Assembly (NCBI RefSeq): GCF_000337215.1
Contig: NZ_AOHZ01000014.1
Location: 1-64,000 of the forward strand
DNA length: 64,000 nt
DNA from: Natronolimnohabitans innermongolicus JCM 12255
GTDB lineage: Archaea; Halobacteriota; Halobacteria; Halobacteriales; Natrialbaceae
Direction: 5' to 3'
Below, piece by piece: positions 1-9,878 of this stretch. The notes under the pieces are model-generated. The model saw only the letters and a program-made list of their open reading frames with translations. It had not been told where the DNA came from and ran no database searches. Position 1 is the first letter of the stretch. Each line of letters starts with the position of its first letter. The translations under genes and the position numbers were made by a program.

Positions 1-1
1 G

Positions 2-337
2 ATGACCGACACCGAAGACGGAGCCGCAGCGGCGGCCGAGCCGGCCGAAGCCGCCGGTCCGACGACCGACGATGCGGCGCCCGAATCGGAGAAAACGCCC
101 GACATCACCGAGGGCGAGGTTCCCGACGACGAAGCCGACGCCGAGCCCGACGAGCCGGCGCCGGAACCGGTCGACTCGATCAAGGGAATCGGCCCCGCCT
201 ACGCCGACCGACTCACCGCCGCCGGCGTCGAGACCGTGGCCGACCTCGCCGCCGCCGACGCGGCCGACCTCGCCGAGCAGACCGACGTCTCCGAGAAACG
301 CATTCAGGGCTGGATCGACCGCGCCGAGGTCCGGTAA
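2..337 (+). CDS. Helix-hairpin-helix domain protein (start uncertain)
   Basis: Reads 111 residues from an ATG at the window edge. The first ~55 residues are low-complexity Ala/Glu/Asp/Pro sequence, as in a flexible acidic linker. The last ~55 form a helix-hairpin-helix unit beginning [15 protein letters not shown] and ending in ...[14 protein letters not shown]. Such domains bind DNA non-specifically or serve as protein-binding modules, and in haloarchaea they often sit at the end of larger proteins. Because the frame is open to the first base, the gene may begin upstream and this may be only its C-terminal part. No partner is visible here; the pab operon starts about 110 bp further on. Confidence 0.7.
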   Translation: MTDTEDGAAAAAEPAEAAGPTTDDAAPESEKTPDITEGEVPDDEADAEPDEPAPEPVDSIKGIGPAYADRLTAAGVETVADLAAADAADLAEQTDVSEKRIQGWIDRAEVR

Positions 338-444
338 CTCGACGCGATCCAAAACGCCGCCGTCCCCGTACGCCGACCGCTGTTTTTCGCCGCCGCTTTC
401 TCGAAATCGCAAAACGATTAGTCGCGCCGCCCGTCTCGAGCGAC

Positions 445-2115
445 ATGAACGAGCCGCGCGTCGTCACCGCTCGCGAGTCGTTTCGAACCGCCGTCCGTGA
501 TCGGTTCGACTCGCGCGGGTCGGCCGTCGCGACTCTCACCGGGACCGACGCGAAGACCGTCCGCGTTCCGGTCGAGGTTCGCGTGACGGTCGACGATCCG
601 TTTTCGGCGTACCGACGCGCACGAGAGCCCGACGCCGCGGGGAACGCCTACCTCGAGACGACCGGCGGGCAGCCCGGTTGGGGCTACTTTGGCGTCGATC
701 CGGTCGACCGGCTGACGGTCGGCGCCGACGCCGTCGTTCGGTCCGGATCGGACGCAGATGCGGACGCGGGCGCGGACAGTGACTCGCCGACGCTCGCCGC
801 ACTCGAGGGGCTGCTCCAGGGCGAGGCGCTCGCCCGCGGTGACTGCGACGTTCCCTACCCCTGCGGCGCGATCGGCTGGCTCTCCTACGATATCGCCCGC
901 GAACTCGAGACCCTCCCCGACTCGGCCGTCGACGACCGCGGACTGCCGCGACTCGAGGTGGCCGTCTACGATCGGCTCGCAGCCTGGGAGGCGCCGGCTG
1001 TCGAGGGCGGTGACGACGAGAACGAAACGAAAATTGAACGTGGAGGCGGCGACACCACACTCCGCGTGACCGCGTGCCCGACGCTGACCGTCGGCGACGA
1101 GACTGCGCCGGCCGACGAGGCGATCGACGCCGCGTACGACCGCGGTCGCGAGCGCGCCCTCGAACTCGCAGGCGCCGCGCTCGAGGGCGATGCGTCCATC
1201 GGTGAGGCGCCGGTGGCGGCCACGGAAGCCACCTTCGAGAGCGACTGCGGCCGCGAGGCGTTCGCCGAACGCGTCGCCGACGTCAAGAAGTCGATCCGCG
1301 AGGGCGACACGTTCCAGGCGAACGTCTCCCAGCGGTTGGTCGCCCCGGCGGCGGTCCATCCCGTCGCGGCCTACGACGCCCTGCGACGGGTCAATCCGGC
1401 GCCGTACTCCGGTCTGCTCGAGTTTCGCACGGCGGAGCTGGTGAGCGCGAGCCCCGAGCTGTTGCTGGAGCGAGACGGTGACTTCGTCCGAACGGAGCCC
1501 ATCGCCGGCACGCGACCGCGCGGCGAGACCCCGACCGAGGACGCCCGACTCGAGGACGACCTCCGGACCGACGAGAAGGAACGGGCCGAACACGCCATGC
1601 TGGTCGATCTGGAGCGAAACGACCTCGGGAAGGTCTGTGCGTACGGCTCCGTCGAGGTCGCGGAGTACCGTCGGATCGACCGCTACGCGGAAGTGATGCA
1701 CCTCGTTTCGGACGTGACCGGCCGATTGCGCGACGATCGGTCGCTCTCCGACGCGATCGCGGCCGTCTTCCCGGGTGGCACGATCACGGGCGCGCCGAAG
1801 CCGAAGACGATGGCGATCATCGACGACCTCGAGGCGACCCGTCGCGGACCCTACACCGGCAGCGTCGGCGTCTTCGGGTTCGACGGCCGGGCGACCCTGA
1901 ACATCGTCATCCGAACGCTCGTTCGCCACGCCGACGAGTACCACCTGCGCGTGGGGGCGGGGATCGTCCACGACTCCGAACCGCGCCGGGAGTACGACGA
2001 AACGCTGGCCAAGGCTCGCGCGCTGATCACCGCCGTCGACGACGCGCTGGGTGACCGAGCCGAGATGGCCCTCGAGTCCGGGACGGGCGGAAACGGCGGT
2101 GAGTCCGATGCGTGA
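445..2115 (+). CDS. pabB: Aminodeoxychorismate synthase component I
   Basis: Chorismate-binding enzyme that aminates chorismate to 4-amino-4-deoxychorismate, the first step to p-aminobenzoate and folate; cytosolic. At 556 residues it has the family length. Signature blocks are visible: PIAGTRPRG at about residue 352, ERNDLGKVC at about 390 and [13 protein letters not shown] at about 443-455. It belongs to the anthranilate synthase I superfamily, but the glutaminase and the lyase that follow point to PabB rather than TrpE. Its TGA overlaps the pabA start by 8 bp (ATGcgTGA), so translation is probably coupled. Confidence 0.93.
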   Translation: MNEPRVVTARESFRTAVRDRFDSRGSAVATLTGTDAKTVRVPVEVRVTVDDPFSAYRRAREPDAAGNAYLETTGGQPGWGYFGVDPVDRLTVGADAVVRSGSDADADAGADSDSPTLAALEGLLQGEALARGDCDVPYPCGAIGWLSYDIARELETLPDSAVDDRGLPRLEVAVYDRLAAWEAPAVEGGDDENETKIERGGGDTTLRVTACPTLTVGDETAPADEAIDAAYDRGRERALELAGAALEGDASIGEAPVAATEATFESDCGREAFAERVADVKKSIREGDTFQANVSQRLVAPAAVHPVAAYDALRRVNPAPYSGLLEFRTAELVSASPELLLERDGDFVRTEPIAGTRPRGETPTEDARLEDDLRTDEKERAEHAMLVDLERNDLGKVCAYGSVEVAEYRRIDRYAEVMHLVSDVTGRLRDDRSLSDAIAAVFPGGTITGAPKPKTMAIIDDLEATRRGPYTGSVGVFGFDGRATLNIVIRTLVRHADEYHLRVGAGIVHDSEPRREYDETLAKARALITAVDDALGDRAEMALESGTGGNGGESDA

Positions 2116-2770
2116 GCACGCCGCGGCCGAGGGGGCGCGGATCCTCGTCGTGGACAACTACGACTCCTTCGCGTACAACCTCGTCCAGTACGTCGGCGAG
2201 GTTGCGGACGACGTGCTCGTCCGGCGCAACGACGACCTCGACCTTGACGACCTCGAGTCGATCGACCCCACGGGGATCGTCGTTTCGCCGGGCCCCGGAA
2301 CGCCCGCAGACGCGGGTATTTCGATCCCGCTGTTCGCCGAGACCGACTACCCGATTCTCGGCGTCTGTCTGGGCCACCAGGCGCTGTGTGCGGCAAACGG
2401 CGCCCCCGTCGTCCACGCCGAGTCGGTCGTCCACGGCAAGCCGTCGACGGTCGATCACGACGGGGGCGTCCTCTTCGACGGGCTGCCGGAGACCGTCCAG
2501 GTCGGACGCTACCACTCGCTGGCGGTCGACCGCGCGGACCTGCCCGACACGCTCGTCGAGACGGCCCGCACGGCGGACGAGCGCGGCGTGTTGATGGCCG
2601 TCCGTCACCGCGAGAAGCCCCAGTTCGGCGTGCAGTTTCACCCCGAGAGCATCCTGACGCGCGGGCACGACGACGCGGCCGACGTCGACGGGATCTCGTT
2701 GCGGGTGGGCAAGCGAATGATCGCGAACTTCTGTCGGTTCGCCGCGGAGACGGAGGGGCGGGATGGCTGA
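2108..2770 (+). CDS. pabA: Aminodeoxychorismate synthase, glutamine amidotransferase component
   Basis: Class I glutamine amidotransferase of 220 residues that supplies ammonia to PabB. The catalytic triad is readable: Cys87 in GVCLGHQ, and His178 and Glu180 in FHPES. The N-terminus [13 protein letters not shown] is typical of the PabA/TrpG family. I chose the ATG at 2108, which overlaps the pabB stop, over an upstream in-frame ATG at 2051 whose extension looks unlike the family. It overlaps pabC by 8 bp. Sequence alone cannot exclude shared use with anthranilate synthase, but the operon argues for a dedicated folate role. Confidence 0.93.
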   Translation: MREHAAAEGARILVVDNYDSFAYNLVQYVGEVADDVLVRRNDDLDLDDLESIDPTGIVVSPGPGTPADAGISIPLFAETDYPILGVCLGHQALCAANGAPVVHAESVVHGKPSTVDHDGGVLFDGLPETVQVGRYHSLAVDRADLPDTLVETARTADERGVLMAVRHREKPQFGVQFHPESILTRGHDDAADVDGISLRVGKRMIANFCRFAAETEGRDG

Positions 2771-3659
2771 CGACTGCGACGCCGACCGCTACTACCACGT
2801 CGACGGCGACCTTGTCCCCGCCGACGAGGCCACCGTCAGCGTCGACGACCGCGGCTTTCGCTACGGCGACGCCGCCTTCGAGACCCTTCGCGTCTACGGC
2901 GGGACGCCCCTCGCGTGGGACAGCCACCTCGAGCGACTCGAGTCGACGTGCGAGGCGCTCTCGCTCGAGCACGGGCTGTCGGCCGACGACCTTCGCGGGC
3001 GGATCGACGACGTCCTCGACGCGAACGCGCTCGCGGACGCCTACGTTCGCCTCTCGATTACCCGCGGCGTACAACCTGGCAAACTCACGCCACGGCCGGA
3101 CGTCGATCCCACGGTCGTGATCTACGCGAAGCCGCTGCCTCGAGGCGGCCTCGAGGGCGCCTCCGTCTGGGACCGTCACGCGACGGTTCGGACGGTCGAG
3201 ACCCGACGGACGCCCGACGAAGCGATTCCGGCCGCAGCGAAGACGCACAACTACCTGAACGGGATCCTGGCGCGGACGGAGCTGCGAAGCGACGACGGGA
3301 CCGTCGCAGCCGACGAAGCGCTCATGTGCGACTGCGAAGGCAACGTCGCCGAGGGCGCGACGAGCAACCTGTTTTTCGTCCGCGACGGCACACTCTACAC
3401 GCCGACGACCGACGGCCCCGTGCTCCCGGGGATCACGCGCGAACTCGTCCTCGAGTCGGCTCGAGCGGACGATATTCCGCTCGAGACGGGACGGTACGAC
3501 ATCGAAGCGGTCCGCGGCGCGGACGAGGCGTTCCTGACGAATCGGACCTGGGAGCTCCGACCGATCGCGACCCTCGACGGGGAGGCGGTCGGCGACGGGC
3601 CGATCACGAACCGGCTCTCGAGGCTGTACGACGAGCGCGTCGAGCGCGTCTGTTACTGA
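2763..3659 (+). CDS. pabC: Aminodeoxychorismate lyase (class IV PLP aminotransferase fold)
   Basis: Fold-type IV pyridoxal-phosphate enzyme of 298 residues. The predicted Schiff-base lysine is Lys160 in AAAKTHNYLNG, and the start region SVDDRGFRYGDAAFETLRVY is characteristic. Members of this fold are either branched-chain aminotransferases (IlvE) or 4-amino-4-deoxychorismate lyases (PabC). Position directly after pabB-pabA, with an 8-bp overlap (ATGgcTGA), supports PabC, which releases p-aminobenzoate and pyruvate. The three genes form one tight operon. Confidence 0.88.
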   Translation: MADDCDADRYYHVDGDLVPADEATVSVDDRGFRYGDAAFETLRVYGGTPLAWDSHLERLESTCEALSLEHGLSADDLRGRIDDVLDANALADAYVRLSITRGVQPGKLTPRPDVDPTVVIYAKPLPRGGLEGASVWDRHATVRTVETRRTPDEAIPAAAKTHNYLNGILARTELRSDDGTVAADEALMCDCEGNVAEGATSNLFFVRDGTLYTPTTDGPVLPGITRELVLESARADDIPLETGRYDIEAVRGADEAFLTNRTWELRPIATLDGEAVGDGPITNRLSRLYDERVERVCY

Positions 3660-3680
3660 TTCTGCTCGGCCGCGACCCCG

Positions 3681-3884
3681 TTACGAGCCGCGCTCGAGCG
3701 GCGAAAACGAGAGCAGTCGTTGCGCGAACGCGACTCCGATACCCGCACCGAGGACACCAGGGAAGGGCTCGAGCCAGTCGACGCGTCCGAAGGCGACGAA
3801 TTCGACGACCACGATCGTGACGTACGCGAAGGCGGTCCAGACGACGATCCAGGGCACTACGTCGCGGACGATCCATCCGACCAT
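3681..3884 (-). CDS. Small hydrophobic membrane protein
   Basis: A 67-residue protein with two hydrophobic stretches, about residues 10-30 (VPWIVVWTAFAYVTIVVVEF) and 40-58, joined by a short polar loop, as in a helical-hairpin membrane protein. It converges on the pabC end with about 20 bp between them. I do not recognise the family and infer only an integral membrane location. It might share a transcript with the reductase gene upstream on the same strand, from which it is separated by about 130 bp, although the order makes this the distal gene. Confidence 0.55.
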   Translation of the reverse strand: MVGWIVRDVVPWIVVWTAFAYVTIVVVEFVAFGRVDWLEPFPGVLGAGIGVAFAQRLLSFSPLERGS

Positions 3885-4010
3885 CTGTGCGGACCGTACA
3901 CGTCTCCGCGGATAGGGCTACCGCTCTCCAGAATTGAGACCAAAACGGAACGGACAGAACCGAGCGAACGGAACAGACGGGTCAGCCCAAGAGCGAAGTC
4001 GAAGCTCCCC

Positions 4011-5153
4011 TCAATCGTTCGCGTCCGACTCGAGTACCGGCGGCGTCGGCCCGTCGACGTCCGACGGGGACTCGAGCAGTTCGCGCTCGACGGCCGAACA
4101 CTCGAGGACGAACGCCGCGCCGAAAGCCGACGCCGGCGTCTGGAAGCCGGCGGGGATCCGATCGGCTCTGGCCCGATCGGTTCGTCCTCCGAGAACGCGC
4201 TCGGCGGCGTTCACCGCGGTTTCGACGGTCAGCGCGTAGGGGTTCGGCGTCTCGAGTCGGGCGCGAGCGCGACGGCCGTCCGAGTCGTCGACGATCTCGC
4301 CCCAGACCGTCGCGCGGTCGGTTACGAGAGCGCGCTCGTCCGGGCCGTCGACCGCGGCGTCGATCAACCGCTTCAACCCGTCCTCGACCGGCTCGCTCTC
4401 GAGCACCCACCCGATCGGGAGCGCGTCGCCGATGTGCATCGCGGTGCTCGCCCACGACGGGGCGGCCGCGTACACCTCGATCGAGTCGATACCCGTGGTG
4501 TGGGCGGCGGTGACGACGTCTCCCCAGGGGATCGTGACGGCGTGTTCGGGGCCGTCGCCGAAGTCGATCTCGCGGGTCCGAAAGCCCATGGGGACCCTGA
4601 GAAGCCGGCCGTTGCGACGGACGACGCTGTCGCCGCCGAGGTGCTCGACGGCCGTGCGAGCGGTCCCGCGAGAGAGCGGCCCGGCGCTTTTGATCCCCAG
4701 CGAAAGGGCGGTCGCCGACGGGACGAGTTCGTGGAGAAACGCCGCCAGACAGTCGGTCGGGACGACGTCGAAGCCGACGCCAGGCAGCAGCGTCACGCCG
4801 GCGCTCCGGGCCGCGTCGTCGCGCCCGCGGAGGCGCTCGAACACCGGAAACTCGCCGGTGATATCGAGGTAGTCCGTCTCGGCCTCGAGGCAGGCCTCGA
4901 CGATCGGTTCGGCCGTCTCGACGAACGGACCCGCGCAGTTCAAGACGGCGTCGAACTCGCGAAGTTCGGCGGCGACGTCGCCCCCGTCTTCGAGGTCGAA
5001 CGTCCGACCGTCGACGCCCAGTTCGGCCGCCTGTTCGGTAACGGCCGCGCCGTCGCGTCCGGCGACGGTCGTCGGGATCCCGCGAGAGACGGCCTCTCGA
5101 GCGATCAGTCGCCCGGTGTAGCCGTAGGAGCCGTAGATGAGAAAAGCGCCCAT
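4011..5153 (-). CDS. Saccharopine dehydrogenase family NAD(P)-binding protein
   Basis: A 380-residue protein opening with a Rossmann nucleotide-binding motif, IYGSYGYTGRL at residues 6-16, followed by AGRD, which is typical of the saccharopine dehydrogenase-like/trans-acting enoyl reductase group. The middle contains NCAGPFVETAEPIVEACL and YLDITGEFPVFE, both diagnostic of the group. Known members reduce lipid-linked or polyketide double bonds, but the substrate cannot be read from sequence and no lipid genes lie nearby. The opposite strand carries a long open frame across this gene, which I regard as a shadow. It is divergent from the Rieske gene, with about 90 bp between starts. Confidence 0.85.
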   Translation of the reverse strand: MGAFLIYGSYGYTGRLIAREAVSRGIPTTVAGRDGAAVTEQAAELGVDGRTFDLEDGGDVAAELREFDAVLNCAGPFVETAEPIVEACLEAETDYLDITGEFPVFERLRGRDDAARSAGVTLLPGVGFDVVPTDCLAAFLHELVPSATALSLGIKSAGPLSRGTARTAVEHLGGDSVVRRNGRLLRVPMGFRTREIDFGDGPEHAVTIPWGDVVTAAHTTGIDSIEVYAAAPSWASTAMHIGDALPIGWVLESEPVEDGLKRLIDAAVDGPDERALVTDRATVWGEIVDDSDGRRARARLETPNPYALTVETAVNAAERVLGGRTDRARADRIPAGFQTPASAFGAAFVLECSAVERELLESPSDVDGPTPPVLESDAND

Positions 5154-5243
5154 AGCCGTCGTTCGGCATTACGGATGTTAAAGCTGCGTCAGACGGGTGA
5201 GAAACCACAACGTTCAGTGTGGCCGATGGATAACCGGCGCCCG

Positions 5244-5717
5244 ATGGACGCGTCTCAACGGATTACGTCGCTCGAGTCGGTGCCGACGGAGTCGACGGTC
5301 GTCTTTCGCGTGCGAAACGGAACCGACGCCGACGACGAGCAGGAGGCGATTCTCGTCGCGACCGACGGCGTCGATGATACCGACGATGGCGGTAGCGACG
5401 ACGATGACAACGACACGCCGACCGCGGTCGCCTGCTGGCTCAACTACTGCCAGCACATGACTCACATCAAGATCGACAAGGGCTCCGGCGCGCCGATGCG
5501 CGACGGCGAACTCGTCTGTGCGAACCACGGCGCGTACTTCGCGGCCGATTCGGGCAAGTGTACGTTCGGTCCCTGCGAAGGCGCCTACCTCACGGACCTC
5601 GAGGTGACCGTCGCCGACGGCGACGTCTACCTGACCGACGACGACTACGAGTACGTCGGCGCGGGACCGATCGACGACGGCGACGATCTGACCTCGAGTT
5701 CGAACGTCAAAATCTAG
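5244..5717 (+). CDS. Rieske [2Fe-2S] protein
   Basis: A small Rieske-fold protein of 157 residues without a membrane anchor, so probably a soluble electron carrier. The cluster ligands are complete: Cys69-x-His71 (CQH) and Cys92-x2-His95 (CANH), followed by HGAYF and GPCEGAYL as in other haloarchaeal small Rieske proteins. A very acidic Asp/Gly stretch at about residues 45-60 splits the first half and probably forms a loop. An alternative in-frame ATG lies at 5226. It is transcribed divergently from the saccharopine-dehydrogenase-like gene, so an electron-transfer link between the two is possible but unproven. Confidence 0.85.
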   Translation: MDASQRITSLESVPTESTVVFRVRNGTDADDEQEAILVATDGVDDTDDGGSDDDDNDTPTAVACWLNYCQHMTHIKIDKGSGAPMRDGELVCANHGAYFAADSGKCTFGPCEGAYLTDLEVTVADGDVYLTDDDYEYVGAGPIDDGDDLTSSSNVKI

Positions 5718-5809
5718 TACCCTCCCAAGCGTCGACTGATAGGGCGAACCGCACCGCACGACCGGGTTCGCCCCACCAGTTCAGGCTTGGACCGCCACAG
5801 CGGCGACGA

Positions 5810-6172
5810 TCACTGCACTGCCACCGGAATAACGAGGTCGCCTTCCTGGTCATACTCGAGCAACCCGGCGTCGACCAGTCGCGGCAGGTGATCGTGATAC
5901 AGCGAGAGATACGTCTCGTGGACGCGTTCGGCGGAGATGTTCGGCACTTGCCGACCGGTTTCGCGAACGGCGACCTCTTCGGCCACGTCCGGGAGCGTGA
6001 GTTCCTCGCCGTAGGTGCGCATAACCTCGAGCAGCAGCCGTCGCCGCTGGTCGGCGAGCAGTCCGAACGCGTCGTCGATCGTTCGAGCTGACGCCTCGCA
6101 CGCGTCGAGTTCGTCGAGGACCGTCAACACGAAGTCGACACAGTCGGGCTCTTGATGGGGCGTAGTAGTCAT
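5810..6172 (-). CDS. DUF7344-type winged-helix protein, putative regulator
   Basis: A protein of 120 residues whose central and C-terminal parts match the haloarchaeal DUF7344 winged-helix pattern: DAFGLLADQRRRLLLEVM, then VHETYLSLYHDHLPRLVDAG and a short beta hairpin near the end (LLEYDQEGDLVIP). Proteins of this group are thought to bind DNA, and targets are unknown. I chose the ATG at 6172; a longer frame to 6301 adds an Arg/Ser-rich segment that looks non-coding. An AT-rich stretch at about 6306-6330 could hold the promoter. Confidence 0.78.
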   Translation of the reverse strand: MTTTPHQEPDCVDFVLTVLDELDACEASARTIDDAFGLLADQRRRLLLEVMRTYGEELTLPDVAEEVAVRETGRQVPNISAERVHETYLSLYHDHLPRLVDAGLLEYDQEGDLVIPVAVQ

Positions 6173-6370
6173 TCGTATCCTTCGAGACCTCTCGAAACGG
6201 ACGGGAACCTGCGTTCGAAAGACGAGAGACGGTGACAGTGATCGACGGGAACGAGGATCGACCGCCCGTTCGCTCGAGGGTTCGTACCGATTTCTCGGCA
6301 CCCCGCTAAATATTAGTATCGAATTCGTTTCAGATTCATATCAAAACTTGACCGATCAATGAGGTAACAC

Positions 6371-6667
6371 TTACTCGATCGTTAGCGTGGGTTCCGTCAC
6401 CGACTCGCTCTTGCAGTCGGGACATCGAGAGGGGAGATTCAACAGGTCGTCGAACCCGTCGAACCCGCAGTCGCGACACGTCGGTGGGGCGACGAGAAGT
6501 TGTTCGTCGGTCGTCGCCCCGTCGATCGAACGGGAGACGTGCTCCGCGTGGCGAACCACCGCGTGTGGCGTCAGATCGAGTTCGACGGCGAGTTCGCTCG
6601 GCGTTGCAGGTTCGACGCGGAGGGCGTCGGCGAGTCGTTGGCGCGTCGTTTCGTCGGCCTCGCGCAT
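6371..6667 (-). CDS. HTH protein with C-terminal zinc ribbon, transcriptional regulator
   Basis: 98 residues. The first ~55 form a helix-turn-helix (LRVEPATPSELAVELDLTPH), and the rest is a zinc ribbon with CxxC pairs (TCRDCGF and RCPDCKS). This short HTH plus ribbon architecture is widespread and conserved in haloarchaea as a predicted regulator of unknown target. It is transcribed away from the nucleotidyltransferase gene at 6792, with about 125 bp between them that must hold both promoters. Confidence 0.82.
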   Translation of the reverse strand: MREADETTRQRLADALRVEPATPSELAVELDLTPHAVVRHAEHVSRSIDGATTDEQLLVAPPTCRDCGFDGFDDLLNLPSRCPDCKSESVTEPTLTIE

Positions 6668-6791
6668 ACGGGATGAAGCGGTCGTCGGGATTTGACGGTT
6701 TCGCTGCCCGCCTCGAGTCGCCTGCGGGCGTCGGGGATGGCAACTCGTTGAAAGGGCAAACCACTTACCCGGCGCTGGTGAACGTGCGGCC

Positions 6792-7763
6792 ATGAAAGCC
6801 GTCGTGCTTGCCGGCGGGTACGCGACTCGGATGTGGCCGATCACGAAACATCGGCCCAAGATGTTCCTCCCGATCGGCGACTCGACCGTCATCGACCGGA
6901 TCTTCGCCGAACTCGAGGCCGACGACCGCATCGACGAGGTGTTCGTCAGCACGAACGAACGGTTCGCCGCCGACTTCGAGGCCCACCTCGCCGACAGCGA
7001 GTTTGCGAAGCCGACGCTGTCGGTCGAGGACACCGCAGCAGAAGACGACAAGTTCGGCGTTGTCGGCGCGCTCGCCCAGTTGATCGACCGCGAGAACGTC
7101 GACGACGACCTGCTCGTGATCGCCGGGGACAACCTGATCAGCTTCGACGTCGCGGACTTTCTCGACTACTTCGAAGCGCAGGACGCGCCGACGCTGGCCG
7201 CCTACGACGTTGGCTCCCGCGAGAAGGCCAAATCCTACGGCCTCGTCGAACTCGAGGGCGAACGCGTCGTCGACTTCCAGGAGAAGCCCGACGAACCCAA
7301 CAGTACGCTGGTTTCGATCGCCTGCTATGCGTTTCCGCGGGATTCGCTTTCCTTGCTCCCGACCTACCTCGAGGAGGGGAACAACCCGGACGAACCCGGC
7401 TGGTTCGTCCAGTGGCTGCAAAACCGGGAGTCGACGTACGCCTACACCTTCGAGGGCGCCTGGTACGACATCGGGACCCCCGAAAGCTACCTCGACGCCG
7501 TCGCCTGGCATCTGGACGGCGAGTCCATCGTCGCCGACTCCGCGACGCTCGAGGACGCCACCATCGGCGACAACGTCCACGTGATGGGCGACGTCACCCT
7601 CGAGAGCACCGCTCTCGACCACGCGGTGATCTTCCCGGACGCGACGGTGCGAAACGCCGACGTCCGCCGTTCGATCATCGACGAAGGAACCACTCTCGAG
7701 GATCTGGACCTGGCCGGTGCGCTCATCGGCGCACACACGACGATTACGAACGGGTCGCCGTAG
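6792..7763 (+). CDS. Sugar-phosphate nucleotidyltransferase (NDP-sugar pyrophosphorylase)
   Basis: 323 residues. The N-terminal nucleotidyltransferase domain has LAGGYATRMWPITKHRPK (catalytic Lys23 at its end) and the metal-binding VIAGDN near residue 110. A C-terminal left-handed beta-helix of hexapeptide-like repeats follows (VADSATLEDATIGDNVHV and onward). It would condense a sugar-1-phosphate with NTP to give NDP-sugar, probably dTDP- or UDP-glucose, for glycosylation or envelope polymers. The substrate cannot be assigned, since no other glycan gene adjoins. Phosphoglucosamine mutase lies 16 kb away. Confidence 0.88.
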   Translation: MKAVVLAGGYATRMWPITKHRPKMFLPIGDSTVIDRIFAELEADDRIDEVFVSTNERFAADFEAHLADSEFAKPTLSVEDTAAEDDKFGVVGALAQLIDRENVDDDLLVIAGDNLISFDVADFLDYFEAQDAPTLAAYDVGSREKAKSYGLVELEGERVVDFQEKPDEPNSTLVSIACYAFPRDSLSLLPTYLEEGNNPDEPGWFVQWLQNRESTYAYTFEGAWYDIGTPESYLDAVAWHLDGESIVADSATLEDATIGDNVHVMGDVTLESTALDHAVIFPDATVRNADVRRSIIDEGTTLEDLDLAGALIGAHTTITNGSP

Positions 7764-7792
7764 TCGCCTCGATTCGGTCGATCCGAGCCCTC

Positions 7793-8233
7793 TCAGGACG
7801 TCAACGCCTGCACTCGCTCGAGTCCGTCCGCCGCCTCGATTTTCGTCTGCCCGAGCGGATCGACGACTTCGGCGGGCAGGTCCATTCGATCCGCCAGCGT
7901 CAACAGCGTCTCGAGTTTCGTGATCTCGAGGCGTTCGATCGCTCGCCAGAATTCCGTCTCGACCAGGTCGCCGACGAGTTCCTGGCGGTCCTCGCACAGC
8001 CCCTCGAGCGCGGCGCTCTCGAGCGCGCCGGGCTCGGCCTCGACGGCCTCGAACAGCGTCTCGAGGCGGCCGATCTGCTCTCCCGTCGACTCGCTGTGAG
8101 CCATGTAGTACTCCACGACGTCCTCGTCGGTCGCCGACTCGGCCAACGACGACCGGAGCTCCTCGAGTTCCTGCTCGAGGTGGTAGAGTTCGCGCAGTTC
8201 CCGGACGAACAGGTCGCGCTCGGATTCGATCAT
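7793..8233 (-). CDS. DUF892 (YciE/YciF-like) ferritin-like protein
   Basis: 146 residues, all-helical, with the family opening LFVRELRELYHLEQELEELRS and a helical bundle to the end. DUF892 proteins have a ferritin-like four-helix fold and appear in stress regulons; a ferroxidase role is proposed but not established. The start at 8233 avoids a short N-terminal extension that looks unlike the family. Its end faces that of the nucleotidyltransferase, about 30 bp apart. Confidence 0.8.
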   Translation of the reverse strand: MIESERDLFVRELRELYHLEQELEELRSSLAESATDEDVVEYYMAHSESTGEQIGRLETLFEAVEAEPGALESAALEGLCEDRQELVGDLVETEFWRAIERLEITKLETLLTLADRMDLPAEVVDPLGQTKIEAADGLERVQALTS

Positions 8234-8313
8234 ACCGTCGGTGACGTCACCGGCGAGGCGCAAAGAGAGACGGCCGTCTCAAGCGAACGCGCGCGAGCGT
8301 CGGACGGACGCGG

Positions 8314-9855
8314 CTATCTCGACGCGACGTCGTCCGAATCGACCCCCTCGCGGAACGCAGCCTGCGCGTCCCAGACCGGCTCCAGGCCCTCCCGGGCCGC
8401 CGCGTACGTCTCGTACAGATCGTCGTAGGTCGCCGACGCGTCGGTCGCGGGCTGGTATCGCGTGTGAACTGCCGTCATCGCCTCGGCCGCGCGCTCGAGG
8501 TCCGAAAACTCGCCGTTCCCGACCGCAGCGAGCATCGCCGCTCCGTTCGCGCCGGGTTCGTCGTCGGCCGTCACGACGATCTCCGTTCCGACGCAGTCGG
8601 CAACGAGCTGGCGGAAAAACGTCGATCGCGCGCCGCCGCCGCCGAGCGCGAGCCGTTCGGGTTCGACGGGCAGGTGTTCGACGCAATCTCGCAGCGCGAG
8701 CGCGAGCCCCTCGTAGGTCGCTCGAACGAGGTGCGCCCGCCCGTGGGCCGGCGATAGACCGACGAATCCGGCACGCGCGTTCGGATCGGTAAACGGACCC
8801 CGCTCGCCGGTTTCGCTGAGGTAGGGGAGATACAACAGCCCCTCGCTCCCGGCGGGAACCGCCCGCGCCCGCTCCTCGAGCGCGTCGAAGGAGGCACCGT
8901 CGGCGAGTTCGGATCGCACCCACTCGAGGCTCCGGGTCCCCGCGTTCGACCCGATCGCGGTCGTCCAGCGGCCGTCGAGACCGAGCGCCATGCCGATGCT
9001 CGTCTCGCTCTCGCCGGGGCGGTCGCCGATGACCTGCGTGAAGATCGAGGTTCCGATCGAGGCGGCGCCGTCACCCGGCCGTACCGCCCCGTTTCCGATC
9101 GCCGACGCGACGACGTCGATCGCACCGGTCACGACCGGCGTTCCGACCGGAAGGCCGGTGTGCTCGGCCGCCGCAGCCGTCACGCGGCCGACGACGTCCG
9201 TCGGCTTCCGAACCGGCGGGAGAAGCGACCGGAAATCCGCAAGCCCGGCGCGCTCGAAGACGGCCGGCTCGACGGATTCCGTCTCCCGATTCAGAAACGG
9301 GACCGTCGCCTCCGTGTAGTCGGTCCCGCGGTCGCCCGTCAACCGAAACGCGAGCCAGTCCGTACACGAAAACGCCGTCGTCGCCGCCTCGAGGCTCTCC
9401 GGCTCTTCGTCGGCGAGCCACCGCAACACCGGCAGTCCCATGCCGGGATACGGGCGCGAGCCGCAGGTTTCGACGAGCGCCTCGAGCGTGCCGTCGGCCG
9501 CCCACTCCTCGAGGACGCCGGCCGCGCGGCTGTCAGACCAGAGCACGGCGTTTCGAACCGGCTCTCCGTCGACGTCGACGAGCCAGCAGCCGTCGCCCTG
9601 TCCCGTGAGGCCGACGGCCTCGATCGCCGGTGCGGATTCGCCCCCGGAGCCGCGGGCTTCGAGGTCGTCGGTCACCGAGCGAATCGCTTCCGCGACGGTC
9701 GACCAGACCGCCGCCATGTCCTGTTCGGCGCGACCCGACGCCGGATTCAGTACCGATTGTGGTTCCGATGCCATCGCCACCCGGCGACCGGCGAGATCGT
9801 ACGCGACGGCCTTCACGTTCCTCGTCCCCGCGTCGACACCCAGATAGACGCTCAT
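8314..9855 (-). CDS. FGGY-family carbohydrate kinase
   Basis: 513 residues of the FGGY kinase superfamily, which phosphorylates pentoses, gluconate or glycerol. The N-terminal phosphate-binding hairpin YLGVDAGTRNVKAVAYDL is at residues 4-21, GLTGQGDGCWLVD near residue 88 and WSDSRAAG near 109. The nucleotide-side motif ALGGGGARSTFFRQL is in the C-terminal half. Overall layout resembles L-xylulose/xylulose kinases, but the substrate is not readable and no catabolic neighbours are present. The start at 9855 is supported by an AT-rich box 28 nt upstream. Confidence 0.87.
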   Translation of the reverse strand: MSVYLGVDAGTRNVKAVAYDLAGRRVAMASEPQSVLNPASGRAEQDMAAVWSTVAEAIRSVTDDLEARGSGGESAPAIEAVGLTGQGDGCWLVDVDGEPVRNAVLWSDSRAAGVLEEWAADGTLEALVETCGSRPYPGMGLPVLRWLADEEPESLEAATTAFSCTDWLAFRLTGDRGTDYTEATVPFLNRETESVEPAVFERAGLADFRSLLPPVRKPTDVVGRVTAAAAEHTGLPVGTPVVTGAIDVVASAIGNGAVRPGDGAASIGTSIFTQVIGDRPGESETSIGMALGLDGRWTTAIGSNAGTRSLEWVRSELADGASFDALEERARAVPAGSEGLLYLPYLSETGERGPFTDPNARAGFVGLSPAHGRAHLVRATYEGLALALRDCVEHLPVEPERLALGGGGARSTFFRQLVADCVGTEIVVTADDEPGANGAAMLAAVGNGEFSDLERAAEAMTAVHTRYQPATDASATYDDLYETYAAAREGLEPVWDAQAAFREGVDSDDVASR

Positions 9856-9878
9856 CGGTCGATAAACTGAAATGCGCG

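Noticed and set aside
418-2157. 579-codon minus-strand open frame opposite pabB
   Set aside because: No recognisable domain, and pabB on the other strand has a full set of family motifs.
3720-5243. Long plus-strand open frame joined in phase to the Rieske gene
   Set aside because: It is antisense to the well-supported saccharopine-dehydrogenase-like gene. The Arg-rich translation has no domain, as is common opposite GC-rich haloarchaeal genes.
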